Below are positions 11,700-22,334 of a DNA stretch of 64,000 bases, in pieces. The DNA is from Saccharina japonica (lineage: Eukaryota > Sar > Phaeophyceae > Laminariales > Laminariaceae), in NCBI GenBank assembly GCA_008828725.1, contig MEHQ01001299.1, positions 1 through 64,000 of the forward strand. Direction: 5' to 3'. The position numbers and the translations under genes are program-made. The notes below the pieces were generated by a model that was not told the DNA's origin, did no database searches, and saw only the letters and a list, made by a program, of their open reading frames with translations. Within the stretch, counting starts at the first letter, position 1; every line of letters starts with the position of its first letter.

Positions 11700-12035
11700 G
11701 TGGTGCACTTGTGCCGTATCATAGCATGCGTCTTTGTTTGTGTGTTTGTTTGTTTGTTTGTTTTTTTTTTTTTTTTTAATATATAATTTTTATTATTGTT
11801 TTTGTTCTATTTTTATTCATTTGTTTGCTTTGTTTTGTTGTTTCATAAATATACATATTTATTTATTTTCCCTTGCCTAAGAGGGGTGGCCGGGACCCTC
11901 TATGGGTGTGCTCCCAACCACGCCGATATCGGTATGGCGAATTCATATATATTTCACCGACGAGGGGGGGGGGGGGGGGGGGGGGTGACCGATGTCTGTA
12001 TTCCCCGACTCTGTGTCCCCCCCCCGCCCCCTCTG
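11700..12035. repeat. Low-complexity T, G and C tracts
   Basis: T-rich tract at about 11735-11870, an uninterrupted run of 22 G at 11964-11985, and a C-rich run at 12018-12031. Reading frames through this interval are composition artefacts. Confidence 0.85.
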
Positions 12036-12610
12036 CCATACACACGTCGGTGTGTCGTCTACCGCACAGCCCCTGGGCGAGTAACGCAGAACACATGGGC
12101 GTAAAAACAAAAAAACACACCCGGATCAGCAAAAACAAACGCAAACCCCTTATGAGATAGTCGCTTCTGCGTCGGCCGCCACCCTGTCCCAAATGTGCTT
12201 ATCAGACGGGGCGCCCGATCCCACACCGGTCGGCGTGGGTCGTGCGTCCCGTGGCGGGGGGTTAATCCCCCCTGCTCAACACGAATTCGAGAAACAGGGG
12301 GCGGTCAACAGCAGCAGGGCGGTACCTAAGGAGGAGTTGCGTACGAGTATAACTTTCTCGGTCAGTGTCTATGTCGGTCGGTCGGTTCTCCCCACTGTAC
12401 GTGCTGTGCGGTTGTAAAGGAAACAAACAAGCACACAAGTATGTTGGGGTTGGGGGTTCCCTCCTCCCAAACGGTCGCGCATCAACCCCAACGTATGTCG
12501 CTGTTGGTCCCGGCCTATAGGTGTACCTATATGTATATCAGTCGGCCACACGGGCCATCTCGTTTGTTTTTTTATTTGTTTCTCTCTCTCTTTCTCGTGG
12601 CGCGGGTGGT

Positions 12611-13710
12611 CGTACCGATATGTTTTCATCGTGCGTTTCCACCCGGGTCGTAATGCTCTTTGTCTCCACAGAGAGCCCGCTCCTCGCTGTCTCAACAGCA
12701 GGCAACTCTTGGCGGTCAGACATCGAGTGTTTCCTCGTGCATTCCCGCCCCACTCAGGCCGGAGGGAGGTTAGTTTTTTTTTTCCCCCGTGCAGCCGTGT
12801 CCACTGTATTTTCGCAGCGGACCTGCTCCCCCCCCTTACTGTCTCAACAGCAGGAGGCTCGTGCATGCAAAGGAACATAATTAAGGGACAAAATAAAACG
12901 GGTGAGGGAATATATAGGCCCCAGGCCACCCCCTGGTATTTTCTTTTACTCTATAGACACATCTATATATATTTCTTCTTTTCACGCCGGTGGTCGTACC
13001 GATATGTTTCCATCGTGCGTTTCCACTCGGGTCGTGATGCCCTCTGTCTCCACAGAGAGCCCGCTGCTCGTTATCTCCACCGCAAGCAACTCTGGGCGGT
13101 CGTGCATCGAGTGTTTTTCCTCGTGCATTCCCGACCCAACTCAAGCCGGAGGGAGGTGAACATTTACTCCCTCTCGAGCAAACGCGCCCGCTGTATTCGC
13201 AGCGGGCCTGCCCCCCCCCACTGTCTCCACAGCGGGCGGCTCGTGCGTACATAAGGACATAATTAAAGGGCAAATAGACGGGTGGGGGAATATATAGGCC
13301 ACAAGCCACCCCCCTGTTTTTTTCTTCTGTCCCTACGTAGGTCGTCGTACCGATATGTTTTCATCGTGCGTTTCCACCTGAGCCGAAGCGCTCGACGTCT
13401 CCAACGGCGAGCCTGCTCCTTGCTGTCTCCACAGCAAGCGGCACCGTGTCGGTCGTGCATCGATATGTTTTCATCAAACACGGCAGTCTTGTCTCCACAG
13501 GACGCCGACTCAAAATTATTATGACGGCCAATACTCCGAGATATTTCCGTGAGTATCATGCCTAATAGCACTGTCTCCACAGCAAGCGGCACCGTGTAGG
13601 TCGTGCGTCCATATGTTTTCATCGCACACAGCAGTATGCCTCCACAGCACACCGACTCAATATCAACATAGCGGCCAATACTCCGAGATGTTTTCATGAG
13701 CATCATGCCT
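12611..13710. repeat. Long tandem array with GTCTCCACAG motif
   Basis: Units starting CGTACCGATATGTTT recur at 12611, 12995 and 13345 (periods 384 and 350), and shorter related units (CGATATGTTTTCATC and CATATGTTTTCATC) lie near 13459 and 13606. GTCTCCACAG or close variants occur at about 12661, 13050, 13220, 13424, 13490, 13570 and 13638, with GTCTCAACAG at 12688 and 12840. Minus-strand frames of 142-186 residues here repeat RWKRTMKTYRYD, but they are the array read as protein. The interval 12036-12610 shows nothing else. Confidence 0.75.
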
Positions 13711-14827
13711 AGCGCTTGTAAACAGACGGTACTCGTAGTGTATGTATATATGATACATATCTCCCAAAACTGGCGTGTTTCGTCCTCGCTGTTTTGTTTT
13801 TGTTTTTGTTTTTTTTGTTTCTATATCTTCGCTCTTTTTGTGTGCGCGTTTACGGACATGCGCCCGTTGTCTCCAAAACCGGATCGTCCTACCCTCTTCG
13901 AAAATGTATCATAAACGTGTTTTCGTTGTGCGTGCATGTACCACGAGACATACCTTCGTACGAATAAACCTGCGTCTCTCTGCCTCTCTTCCGTGCAGCC
14001 GCGCCTATACTCGTGCTCTCGTGCGTGCGTACGCATGCATAACCACACGCTGTTTTTTTTTTTGCACAATACCTTATGAGATCATACGTATGAGTGCGGG
14101 TGTTCATCGACTTTCTCGCGGTGTCGTACCTGTTAGCCATTATCTTTACGTACCCTCTCTTAAATCGATGTACCCACTCACTGCTGTATAATATGTATTT
14201 GTACAGCAGAACATACAATTTACATGTATTATATGTGTAAGGTTAATATTTATATGTATCATACGTATAAAACAAAATGTGTACTTGGTTGAAAACACCA
14301 ACGTATACATATGTAGTACGTACTCGTATATACCTGAAAACAAGTTGAATACATAACCCGAATACGCGTATCGGACGTTTTGCTCGTTTGTGTGACCAAT
14401 CGACAGCACAGGGCGTGCCGCCATGACATCATCTCGAATAAGATGTGCGTACTTGGTCATTATGCTGACCACCAGGTACGATACGTGGCATCGTGACCAC
14501 AGGTTGCGACATGTGTATAATATGTACGAGTATAATACCTGGTTATAGCATCAGTCCTGGTACATACTCGTATACTTTGTATATATGCATGAACAAAACA
14601 CACTGGTATATAAACACACTGGTATATATGTACGAGTACTCGTACCTGGTATGTATTGTTTCATATCATACCTGGTATTGTTTGTGACATATCCATATGC
14701 ATACATATATTTCTCCTTTTTTTTCTCTCTCTGAGAACCGTCGCCTACAGCGCTAACTCTCAATTCGATATCCCATTCCGTTTTGATACCCACCCGCAGA
14801 GCGCCCACACGTACAACGTTGTTTTAA
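13710..14827. other. No recognised gene; AT-rich with palindromic TACGAGTACTCGTA
   Basis: Contains repeated ACTGGTATATA and TACCTGGTAT motifs (14528-14690) and one TACGAGTACTCGTA palindrome (14630-14643). No coding evidence. Confidence 0.5.
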
Positions 14828-14998
14828 CCTTTCTCGAAAGAAGTGGCTACCTGCGGGTCCATACCAAACACCAAAACCAACCATTCTCTATCCCAGTCCC
14901 CGGTAAGGACAGGCCTCATACTCTCTACCAATAAACCCTGTTTCGTTCGTTATTCCGTTGCGGGGGCCGTTTCGTCATCTACGTACAAAACTACCCTT
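14828..14998 (+). repeat. Right inverted repeat (partner 10318-10487)
   Basis: Right arm of the pair. Immediately outside it begins a repeat shared with 53727-54110. Confidence 0.9.
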
Positions 14999-14999
14999 C

Positions 15000-15400
15000 A
15001 CTCGGAACGAAGATTGCGTGAGATTGTCAAAATAAGAGTTATGGTATAGTGCATCGCGAAGATATTGCATGCTATCGACGTTTCCGCACACATAACCAGT
15101 TGAAGGCGAGACAACATTATGGAGACCTATGCCACTATAGGGGTTGGATTTTCTGGCTATATGAGTGTATTATGACCGTTGCTGCTCAGATGACTAACTA
15201 CTGGCAAGGATGACAACTTTAGCTTATACATTTGTTAGAGGACCAGCTCCTACACTTTAAGCAGTGTAATCAAAAGATGATCGGGTTGTACAAACAGCCG
15301 TTTTCGAATTTAGGGTTCGGGTGACTTCCTAACATGTTTTAGCTCCTCGTGTCAGGACCGCAGAAACAATGCTGCCACCCTCGAAGTTCTCCGGTCCTTG
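15000..15400. repeat. GAGCTC-family dispersed repeat (partner 53727-54110)
   Basis: Collinear with 53727-54110, sharing CACTCGGAACGAAG at the left, CATGCTATCGACGTTTCC in the middle, and TTTAGGGTTCG-GTGACTTCCTA near the right. The right end has AGCTCCTCGTGTCAGG. Confidence 0.75.
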
Positions 15401-15600
15401 GACCGGAGACTCAGCACCCATAATCCCAAAAGTGAAGCCCGATTTTCAAGATAATAGGCGTGACAAAAGTTGCCCAAGTTTTCAAGTCACTCAGCGTGAC
15501 AGAAAAGTGACCCCCGAAATCAAGTTGATAAGCGTGACAAAATAGTGACCCCCGAAATCAAGTTGATAAGCGTGACAGAAAAGTGACCCCTCAGATCACA
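15389..15600. repeat. Palindrome plus 38-bp tandem array, copy 1
   Basis: CTCCGGTCC-TT-GGACCGGAG (15389-15408) is followed by several units ending GCGTGACA, with GTGACCCCCGAAATCAAG at 15507 and 15545 (period 38). A shorter copy of the same composite is at 40626-40793. Confidence 0.8.
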
Positions 15601-16845
15601 CCACGGGTACCCCCTTATCCGCTCGATCCCCAAAGACCGTTCTGGGCGTACCACCTGTGTTGCACTGCCCACAAAGTGAGAAAAAAAGTACTTTCAGATA
15701 ATGCCTAATTTGTGGAAAACGGGGTTGGGTCAATATCAGCCCCGAACAAGGCCCTTTTCACAGACACCGTGCTCCCCACAGAAGCCTCCAAATGACACAC
15801 GACACGCAGAGGAACTCAATGAAGTCATGGTAGAGCCTGTTCGGTAGCTTGATGGTGCTTGATCTTCCTAGAGTTGGAATAATTCAGTTTCCCGCAGATG
15901 GAAGCAGGTAGCAGCTTCGGTCGAAGCAATTACGCCGCCTGTTTAGACAATCTTCACGGCCGAGGTCGCGGTGGAAGGCGTGGACGAAATCACCCAGAAC
16001 TCTTCCTGTGCCCGTGTATATATGCAAGGAAGGTTTTCAGGGGCGGGAGATATCGGGATCGATCCTACAGACGGTGTAATCGGCCTCAGAAGTGTGCCTC
16101 AAAAATCGAAGAAAAGTGTACAAAAACGCAGTCATTTATTTCCTGCTGTATACGAGTACTCGCAGGTACTCGTATTCATATTTTTCGAGAAACATATTCG
16201 TTTTGAGCTGTAAAAAACAACTTGTTTACAGTACAAGAAAAACGACCTTGAACCACATTTTCAAACTTCAGCGACGAGGTCGCGCATCGTAGAGGGCACG
16301 GAATCGGCTGCCACTTCGCCACACTGCTGTGGGTGCGTCAAGGAGTCTTTTGAGGGGCGGGAGATTTTGGGATCGACGATATTGATGGAGCTGTGGTGGA
16401 TTGCATATTTTCCCACAGGAAAAAAACAGGGGTGTTGTTGTTCCAGTTGTCGATTGTTGAAAGTAGATTTGGCCAAATCACGATTATTTTGTGGGCAGTG
16501 CAATACAGGTGGTACAGCAGCGGCGTCGCGACAGTTTTTGCACGCCCCGACAGCCAAGCACACACCATGGGCCTCGGCCGAGTTTCAGCAACAGAGGTGG
16601 GGTGTGTGCGACACGTCGAGGACGGCAGCACGAACAGAGCAGATCAGCACGCAAACACGCTGAGTACAGTACATGACACCTAATAAGAAACATGGAATAT
16701 GGTCCAGGCTCGATTTGGTGTTTGAGAGAGGGTGCTTTCTGCACTAATTTCAATATAACGACTCCCGAATTCCTTATTTTCCTCGAAATCTCAGCCTGGC
16801 TTTCTCATTATAGCCTGTTTCTTATTACGTGTCCTGTACTGCTGT
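15600..16845. other. No recognised gene
   Basis: Several 80-100 residue frames overlap on both strands at 15898-16680 with no recognisable domain. The phrase CGACAGCCAAGCA near 16549 also occurs near 40810, so part of this belongs to a dispersed element. Confidence 0.35.
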
Positions 16846-17040
16846 ACGTCAACGCTCGGATGCTTCGTTGTGTCAAAATACAAAATAATACCAAGACAGG
16901 GCGACTCGAGCGCACTCGGCGCGTCGCCGCCAGACCAGAGGCAGCCGGCGTGGCTCCGGACGCTTGGGTTCTACGCCGAGTACAGCGCACTTGGCGCGTC
17001 TCTTCGCGGCGCCAAACCACAACACCAGCAGCAGTTAGTT
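16846..17040 (+). repeat. CAG-element, copy 1 (partial)
   Basis: Shares with 61215-61400, and in reverse with 41080-41270, the sequence around GCTCGGATGCTTCGTTGTGT, the CCGCCAGACCAGAGGCA stretch and the GGACGCTTGGGTTCTACGC stretch. It ends in a short CAG run (17028-17036). Confidence 0.75.
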
Positions 17041-17084
17041 GGTCTCCCCGTTTATTGAAATATCCAAGGTCAGGTTCTGTAGGG

Positions 17085-17475
17085 TACCTACAGAACCATA
17101 CCCGGGGTATTTACCCGGGAAATACCCTACAGAGAACTTCTGTGAGTTCTGTAAGGGTTTTATACCCGTACCCGGAACTTCTGTAAGTTATGTACGACCT
17201 TCATACCCTACAGAGAACTTCTGTAAGTTCTGTACTCCCCGTTTCACAATACCCGGGGTACCGGTACAACGTGTTTGTACCTGCCCGGAACTTCTGTGAG
17301 TTCTGTACGCCCGTGCCACAATACCCGGAACTTCTGTAAGTTCTGTAATGGTTTTATACCCTAGCCCGGAACTTCTGTAAGTTCAGTAAGACATGCATAC
17401 CCGTACCCGGAACTTCTGTAAGTTCTGTAACACCTTGGGCACAATACCCCGGGAAAGGGTATTCCCTCGGCACAA
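17085..17475. repeat. Minisatellite with CTTCTGTRAGTTCTGTA core, block 1
   Basis: About seven units, usually 35-45 bases apart, with the core ACTTCTGT(A/G)AGTTCTGTA and spacers such as CGCCCGTGCCACAATACCCGG. The core holds two copies of a TTCTGT word and a splice-donor-like GTAAGT or GTGAGT. Confidence 0.9.
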
Positions 17476-18064
17476 TACCCTGTGTGCCGGTACAGATTAG
17501 AGTATCGTTGAGGATGTCAGGAGACGGTCAGTCGAGGGAAAATGGGCATCGGTCAAGGGTGTGGATTCGAGTGTTCCGCACTAAAACCTAGTATTTCGGC
17601 GTCAGTCAAGGATAAAAAATGAAAAATTGCCGTCAGTCAAGGGGTGAAAGTGCCGTCTCCTGACATCTATTGAGGAGTGATGTTATGCATTCTGACGTCA
17701 TGTCTCATCAGTGACACACACCAAATACGAAATTACGAAATTAAATTACATTGTACAACCCACGTCGCTCACACCAACAATTGAACCGAGCACACAAGTA
17801 CGTGATTTTGATTTGGGGGGTAAATCTATGACCGCGGAAGTCATTCCCATGAAGTTGGAACGGTCCTTACCCTGAAAATCGGGAAATACAGCTATTATAA
17901 CAGAACTTAGCTACAATGGTACATGCATGGTATATACACGCTAGTACCGGTATTGTGTGTCATGTTTGAAGTACACCAATCGCAGTATTTCGAAATGCAT
18001 TTTATGTATATTTTTTGAGGAGTACATTTGCAGTTTTTTCGTCCCCTTGAGGTGGGTATTTACC
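17476..18064. other. Spacer between minisatellite blocks
   Basis: Contains three or four degenerate units around CAGTCAAGG between 17518 and 17645. No gene seen. Confidence 0.5.
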
Positions 18065-18725
18065 AGGGTATCACCGGAACTTCCGTAAGTTCTGTACGCC
18101 CGTGCCTCAATCGGAACTTCTGTGAGTTCTGTACGCCCGTGGCACAATCGGAAATTCTGTGAGTTTTGTACGACCGGGCCACAATCGGAGCTTCTGTGAG
18201 TTCTGTACACCCGTTTTACAATAAACACCAGGAACTTCTGTAAGTTCTGTACGCCCGTGTCACAATACCCGGAATTTCTGTGAGTTCTGTGCGACCTTCA
18301 TACCCGTACCCGGAACTTCTGTAAGTTCTGTGCGACCGAGCCACAATACCCGGGGTACCGGTACAACGTGTTTATACCTGCCTGGAACTTCTGTGAGTTC
18401 TGTACGCCCGTGCCACAATACCCGGAACTTCTGTGAGTTCTGTAAGGGTTTTATACCCTAACCCGGAACCTCTGTAAGTTCTGTACGACCTTCATACCCT
18501 ACAGATAACTTCTGTAAGTTCTGTAACACCTTGGGCACAATACCCGGGGTACCGGTACAACTTTTTTGTACCTGCCCGGAACTTCTGTGAGTTCTGTATG
18601 CCCGGGCCACAATACCCGGAACTTCTGTGAGTTCTGTATGCCCGGGCCACAATACCCGGAACTTCTGTGAGTTCTGTAAGGGTTTTATACCCTAACCCGG
18701 AACTTCTGTAAGTTCTGTAAGACAC
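18065..18725. repeat. Minisatellite with CTTCTGTRAGTTCTGTA core, block 2
   Basis: About fifteen further units of the same array. Read on the minus strand it gives frames with recurring ARAYRTHRSSG, a by-product of the repeat, not a gene. Confidence 0.9.
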
Positions 18726-18794
18726 CCATACCCTGACCCTAAATCCACAAACCCTACATAACCTGACCTTGGAAATATCTGCACGTACTACAAG

Positions 18795-19010
18795 TCGACC
18801 TGTCTCGGTATTATTTTGTATTTTGACACAACGAAGCATCCAAGCGCCGAGCGTTGACTGGCTGTATGTACTGCTACTGCTGCTGCTGCTGCTGTAAAGT
18901 CTACGAGTACGGAGAGGCGCGCGCCGAGTGCGCTTCCCTTCGTCTCTAGGCCCGAGGCCGCGCCAGCCGGCTGTAGGTTGGCGCTGGCGCACACAGACAC
19001 AGGCAGAGCA
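18795..19010 (-). repeat. CAG-element, copy 2 (partial)
   Basis: Contains GACACAACGAAGCATCC, a (CTG)6 run at 18877-18894, GTCTACGAGTACGGAGAGGC and GTGCGCTTCCCTTCGT, as at 41230-41365. Confidence 0.75.
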
Positions 19011-19136
19011 CACCAGGGCAGATACCCGAGGCAGTTCAAACGCTGCTTATTTTATACGATCAATAATGAGCAGTAGAGGAAGGTAGAGGGCAGGTATCCA
19101 GACCGCTCGCTATGATAGCTGCTGCATCGCGACCTA

Positions 19137-19219
19137 CAGCTCTGTCCCGAAATATAAGAACTTTTTAGTATAGTTACGTATTAATTTCAACACATTTCTT
19201 ATATTTCGGGACGGAGTGG
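19137..19219. mobile_element. 83-bp TA-flanked MITE, Stowaway-like
   Basis: Left end CAGCTCTGTCCCGAAATATAAGAA and right end (reversed) CCACTCCGTCCCGAAATATAAGAA match in 21 of 24 positions. The element is flanked by TA at 19135-19136 and 19220-19221. A TA duplication and CTCCGTCCC-type termini are typical of Tc1/mariner-derived Stowaway elements. It has no coding capacity. Confidence 0.75.
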
Positions 19220-19221
19220 TA

Positions 19222-19998
19222 CCAAGAAGAGCGTGGCAAGAAGCCCTGCCCTTGCATGGGGCATTCGTGAAGGATCTTGGATGTCGTTAGGCATTACTTG
19301 TGCACGGGACAACATATATATGGGTCTGATAAACACTACGAGTACATACAGCAGTACGTAGCAAAACAAAAATCGTGCACGCTGGGCAGCGCTGGGTGAC
19401 AATTATTGTACGCCCAGATTGTTATTTAATGGATTTTACTGTGTACTTGTACGAGTGCAGCGGTGTCAGGAGCCGGTGCTACCTCTGTCGCGCCGCCCCC
19501 CAGTGAAAAAATAACAAGAAACAAACAAACAAACAAATTGAAACAAATCAAATAATTCAAGGCTAGTCGAACCGATACCTTGTGCCGCACGATCTGCCAT
19601 TTCGGTTCTGCATTCATTCATTCGTCGACAGCTACTCGTATAGCTGTATCATTCTCCCCGGCTAATCTGTGATATAAGGGGGGATGTTGGTCAAACACAG
19701 CTAGTTGTCAGAATTGAAGGAAACTACAGTGAAATCAAGTCATTATTTGTTTTGGCTATTTTTCAAGATATGTGTCCGATTTTTAGGTGATCCGCCGCAT
19801 TCTTTGCCATTCTTGAGCAGCCCGTCATAAAGGCACTGCGTCCCATGCGATTATACTGCAGGTCGTGCATCGTGCATGCTGCGGGCGATGCATAGGCAAC
19901 AGCTAGCAGTTGTGCTGGCGGCATAGCGAACGCACGCGAGACAAGCCCTGTCCACCCTCTCGGTGTTCTGATGCACAGCACCGCGTGGTTGCCCTTTC
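19222..19998. other. No recognised gene
   Basis: Short frames only. An AAACAAACAAAC run lies at 19521-19536. Confidence 0.4.
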
Positions 19999-20591
19999 TT
20001 TCTGTGACTCTAAACCACGGGAAACATACCAGGTTTACAGCAGTATGTTCCGAGGTGCCGTCGGCGGCTACGTAGTGAAGAATAACACCGGTGTACGACA
20101 CATATATACGTAGAAAGACACGGAAAATAACCAGACACCGCATATCCTACAAAAATGCAAAGTGCATAGTGCATAGTAGTAGGAGTGGCTGCGGTAATAA
20201 CCGACTAATGCTTGACCCACGTCAAGCAGTCATTCGCTGTGCTGAGTGTTCTCTCCTCGCGTGTGCATGTATGTGTGGCACGGTGCGGTCGCAGGAGGAA
20301 CATCTGCCCGCCGACAGAGCCTATATGACGAGCAAAGCTCAAGCCTGATGATGGTATACTTTGATACGTACGTGCGGGTATTTTGTCAGTATCGATCTGC
20401 GTACTGTGCCTATGCGTATCTGCGTACAGCGTATCCGAGATATTATTTTGCGTTTTAGACAGATTTTCTAGGTCGTACTTATATTTGTTCATTGTGCGTG
20501 CGGATCACTTTGATTGCACGTATTATTTTTTTCGGATCATACGGTCCGGACCGTCCACCCAAAAAAAAAGTGATTTATTTCCCAACTATCG
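19999..20591 (+). repeat. Tandem duplication, unit 1
   Basis: Unit 1 of a head-to-tail duplication with the next 577 bases. Both begin TTTCTGTGACTCTAA and end CCCAACTATC. Identity is high with many small indels, so reading frames through it are not conserved. Confidence 0.9.
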
Positions 20592-21168
20592 TTTCTGTGA
20601 CTCTAACCACGGGAAACATACCAGGTTTACAAGCAGTATGTTCCGAGGTGCCGTCGGCGGCTACGTCGTGAAGAATGCACACCGGTGTACGACACATATA
20701 TACGTAGAAAGACACGGAAAATATCCAGACACCCATATCCTACAAAAATGCAAAGTACATAGTCGTAGGAGTGGCTGCGGTAATAACCGACTAAAGCTTG
20801 ACCCACGTCAAGCAGTCAGTCGCTGTGCTGGGTGTTCTCTCCTCGTGTGTGCATGTATGTGGTGGCACGGTGCCGGTCGAAGTAGGAACATCCGCCCTCC
20901 TATATGACGAGAAAAGCTCAAGCCTGATGATGGTATACTTTGATACGTGCGGGTATTTTTCAGTATCGATCTGCGTACTGTGCCTACTATGCGTATCTGC
21001 GTACAGCGTATCCGAGAATTATTTTGTGTTTTATTAGGCAGATTTTCCAGGTCGTACGTATATTGTTCATTGTGCGTGCGATCACTTTGATTGCACGTAT
21101 TTTTTTTTCGGATCATACGATCCGGACCGTCCACCCAAAAAGAAAGTGATTTCATTTCCCAACTATCA
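20592..21168 (+). repeat. Tandem duplication, unit 2
   Basis: Second unit. A 174-residue frame spans the junction of the two units and is probably fortuitous. Confidence 0.9.
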
Positions 21169-22116
21169 TTTTCACACCCCTGCCCCCCCCCCCCCCTCCT
21201 CCTTGTTTTGTCGCCTTTCTTGGCGTCCTCAGCTGCATGCCGTAGCCGGCTTCTCTCCGCTTCGGCCCTGTGCCACCTCGCCATGAAATGGCCCGCCGCC
21301 TCAACGACCCCTCGATACCTCACCCCACTCTTCTTAGCCGCCTTAGCTGCCATAGTAACGTCTCTGCTCCGAACAGTAAAGGGGAGCTTTCTGTGGAGCC
21401 CTCTGTTGCTGGAAAACCCCTAAGGTCATCTGCTAGACATTGGGCCCTGGGTTATTTTCTGATCGGCCAGGTCCCGGGTTCGCCCCCCGCGACAATCATC
21501 CCAAACATCACCCGCCGGGTCAGCCGCTCATTGGTCGTGCGCTGTACGGCCTCCGCATGTTCGTGATGCCTCTTCAGTTTGACAGTTACATGACGATTCG
21601 GGATTTTATGTGTTGAGGATTATGTGTATCTTGACGACTGGGTGCATATGTGACGATGCACACTGCGGTTACTTCCTGCTGTCCCAACCCCTAATACACG
21701 ACTTGAATCATCAAACCATCGATGGTCTCTGGGTGTTTTGACTATCTTGCTTGGAGCTGACGAACCCCGCAAGAGGAGGCGTCGTTTGCGGATGGTCGTC
21801 TCAACGTTCACGCATTGTGCCTTCTTGAGAGCTTTGGCGGACGACATGATGAGATGGTCGATGCGTTGTCGGCGCTGGAAACCAATGGTCCGAACGTAGG
21901 AGGAAGGGGTGGTGTGCCGTTCGGAGCTCAACGAAGTGCTCCTGGCCAAGGGTCCACGTCAAACACCCGTACATCAGTGTCTCCATCACACTCGCGGGCT
22001 TTAGCATGCGCACCTTTGGAGTAATCGGGGCAGCCTCCATATCGTAGAGCTCCCGCTTGAACCGATCAGCACCTCCAACACCCTGATTAACAACAATCTT
22101 CTCTTACGATAGATTG
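21169..22116. other. No recognised gene; C-run at 21183-21197
   Basis: A 98-residue + frame (21270-21566) and a 109-residue - frame (21620-21949) show no family signature. Confidence 0.4.
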
Positions 22117-22290
22117 AGTAGACTGGAGACAACCAACGCGGATGATACTCATTCGATTGCGATACTAACACATTGGACAAAAATTGCTCGATAATAATGC
22201 GGCCCTTTCTCAACACCTTATTTTTTAGTAAGACCGGAGACTAGCAACGCGAATGTTACTCATTCGATTGCGATACTAACACAATGTCAT
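22117..22290. repeat. Paired repeat around CTCATTCGATTGCGATACTAACAC, copy 1
   Basis: Two units 113 bases apart, each running from GACYGGAGAC through CATTCGATTGCGATACTAAC. The same pair with the same spacing occurs at 42047-42215. Confidence 0.85.
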
Positions 22291-22334
22291 TACTATGAAT
22301 TCCTACATTTGAGGCTATCGAGTGTTGCCAAGCT

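Larger units (their letters stand above)
10318..14998. mobile_element. Candidate 4.7-kb element bounded by 171-bp inverted repeats
   Basis: The segment 10318-10487 is the reverse complement of 14828-14998 at about 94% identity over the whole length, and similarity ends abruptly at both outer edges. Terminal bases are AAGGGTAGTTTTG. The inner ends carry CTTTCTCGAAAG. The arms include CCAATAAACCC, a possible polyadenylation signal. Left flank TTCAGT and right flank TTCACT might be an imperfect target duplication. No transposase is recognisable inside: the interior is T-rich, G-rich and tandemly repeated. Alternative: two copies of the same repeat end that happen to lie in opposite orientation. 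Confidence 0.5.

Noticed and set aside
12369..13706. Minus-strand frames of 142-186 residues
   Set aside because: They are the tandem array read as protein. Shared peptides follow the DNA repeat, and frames change between units.
17085..18725. CRISPR-like array
   Set aside because: Spacers between the repeated cores are themselves similar and vary in length. The unit is a eukaryotic minisatellite and there are no cas genes.
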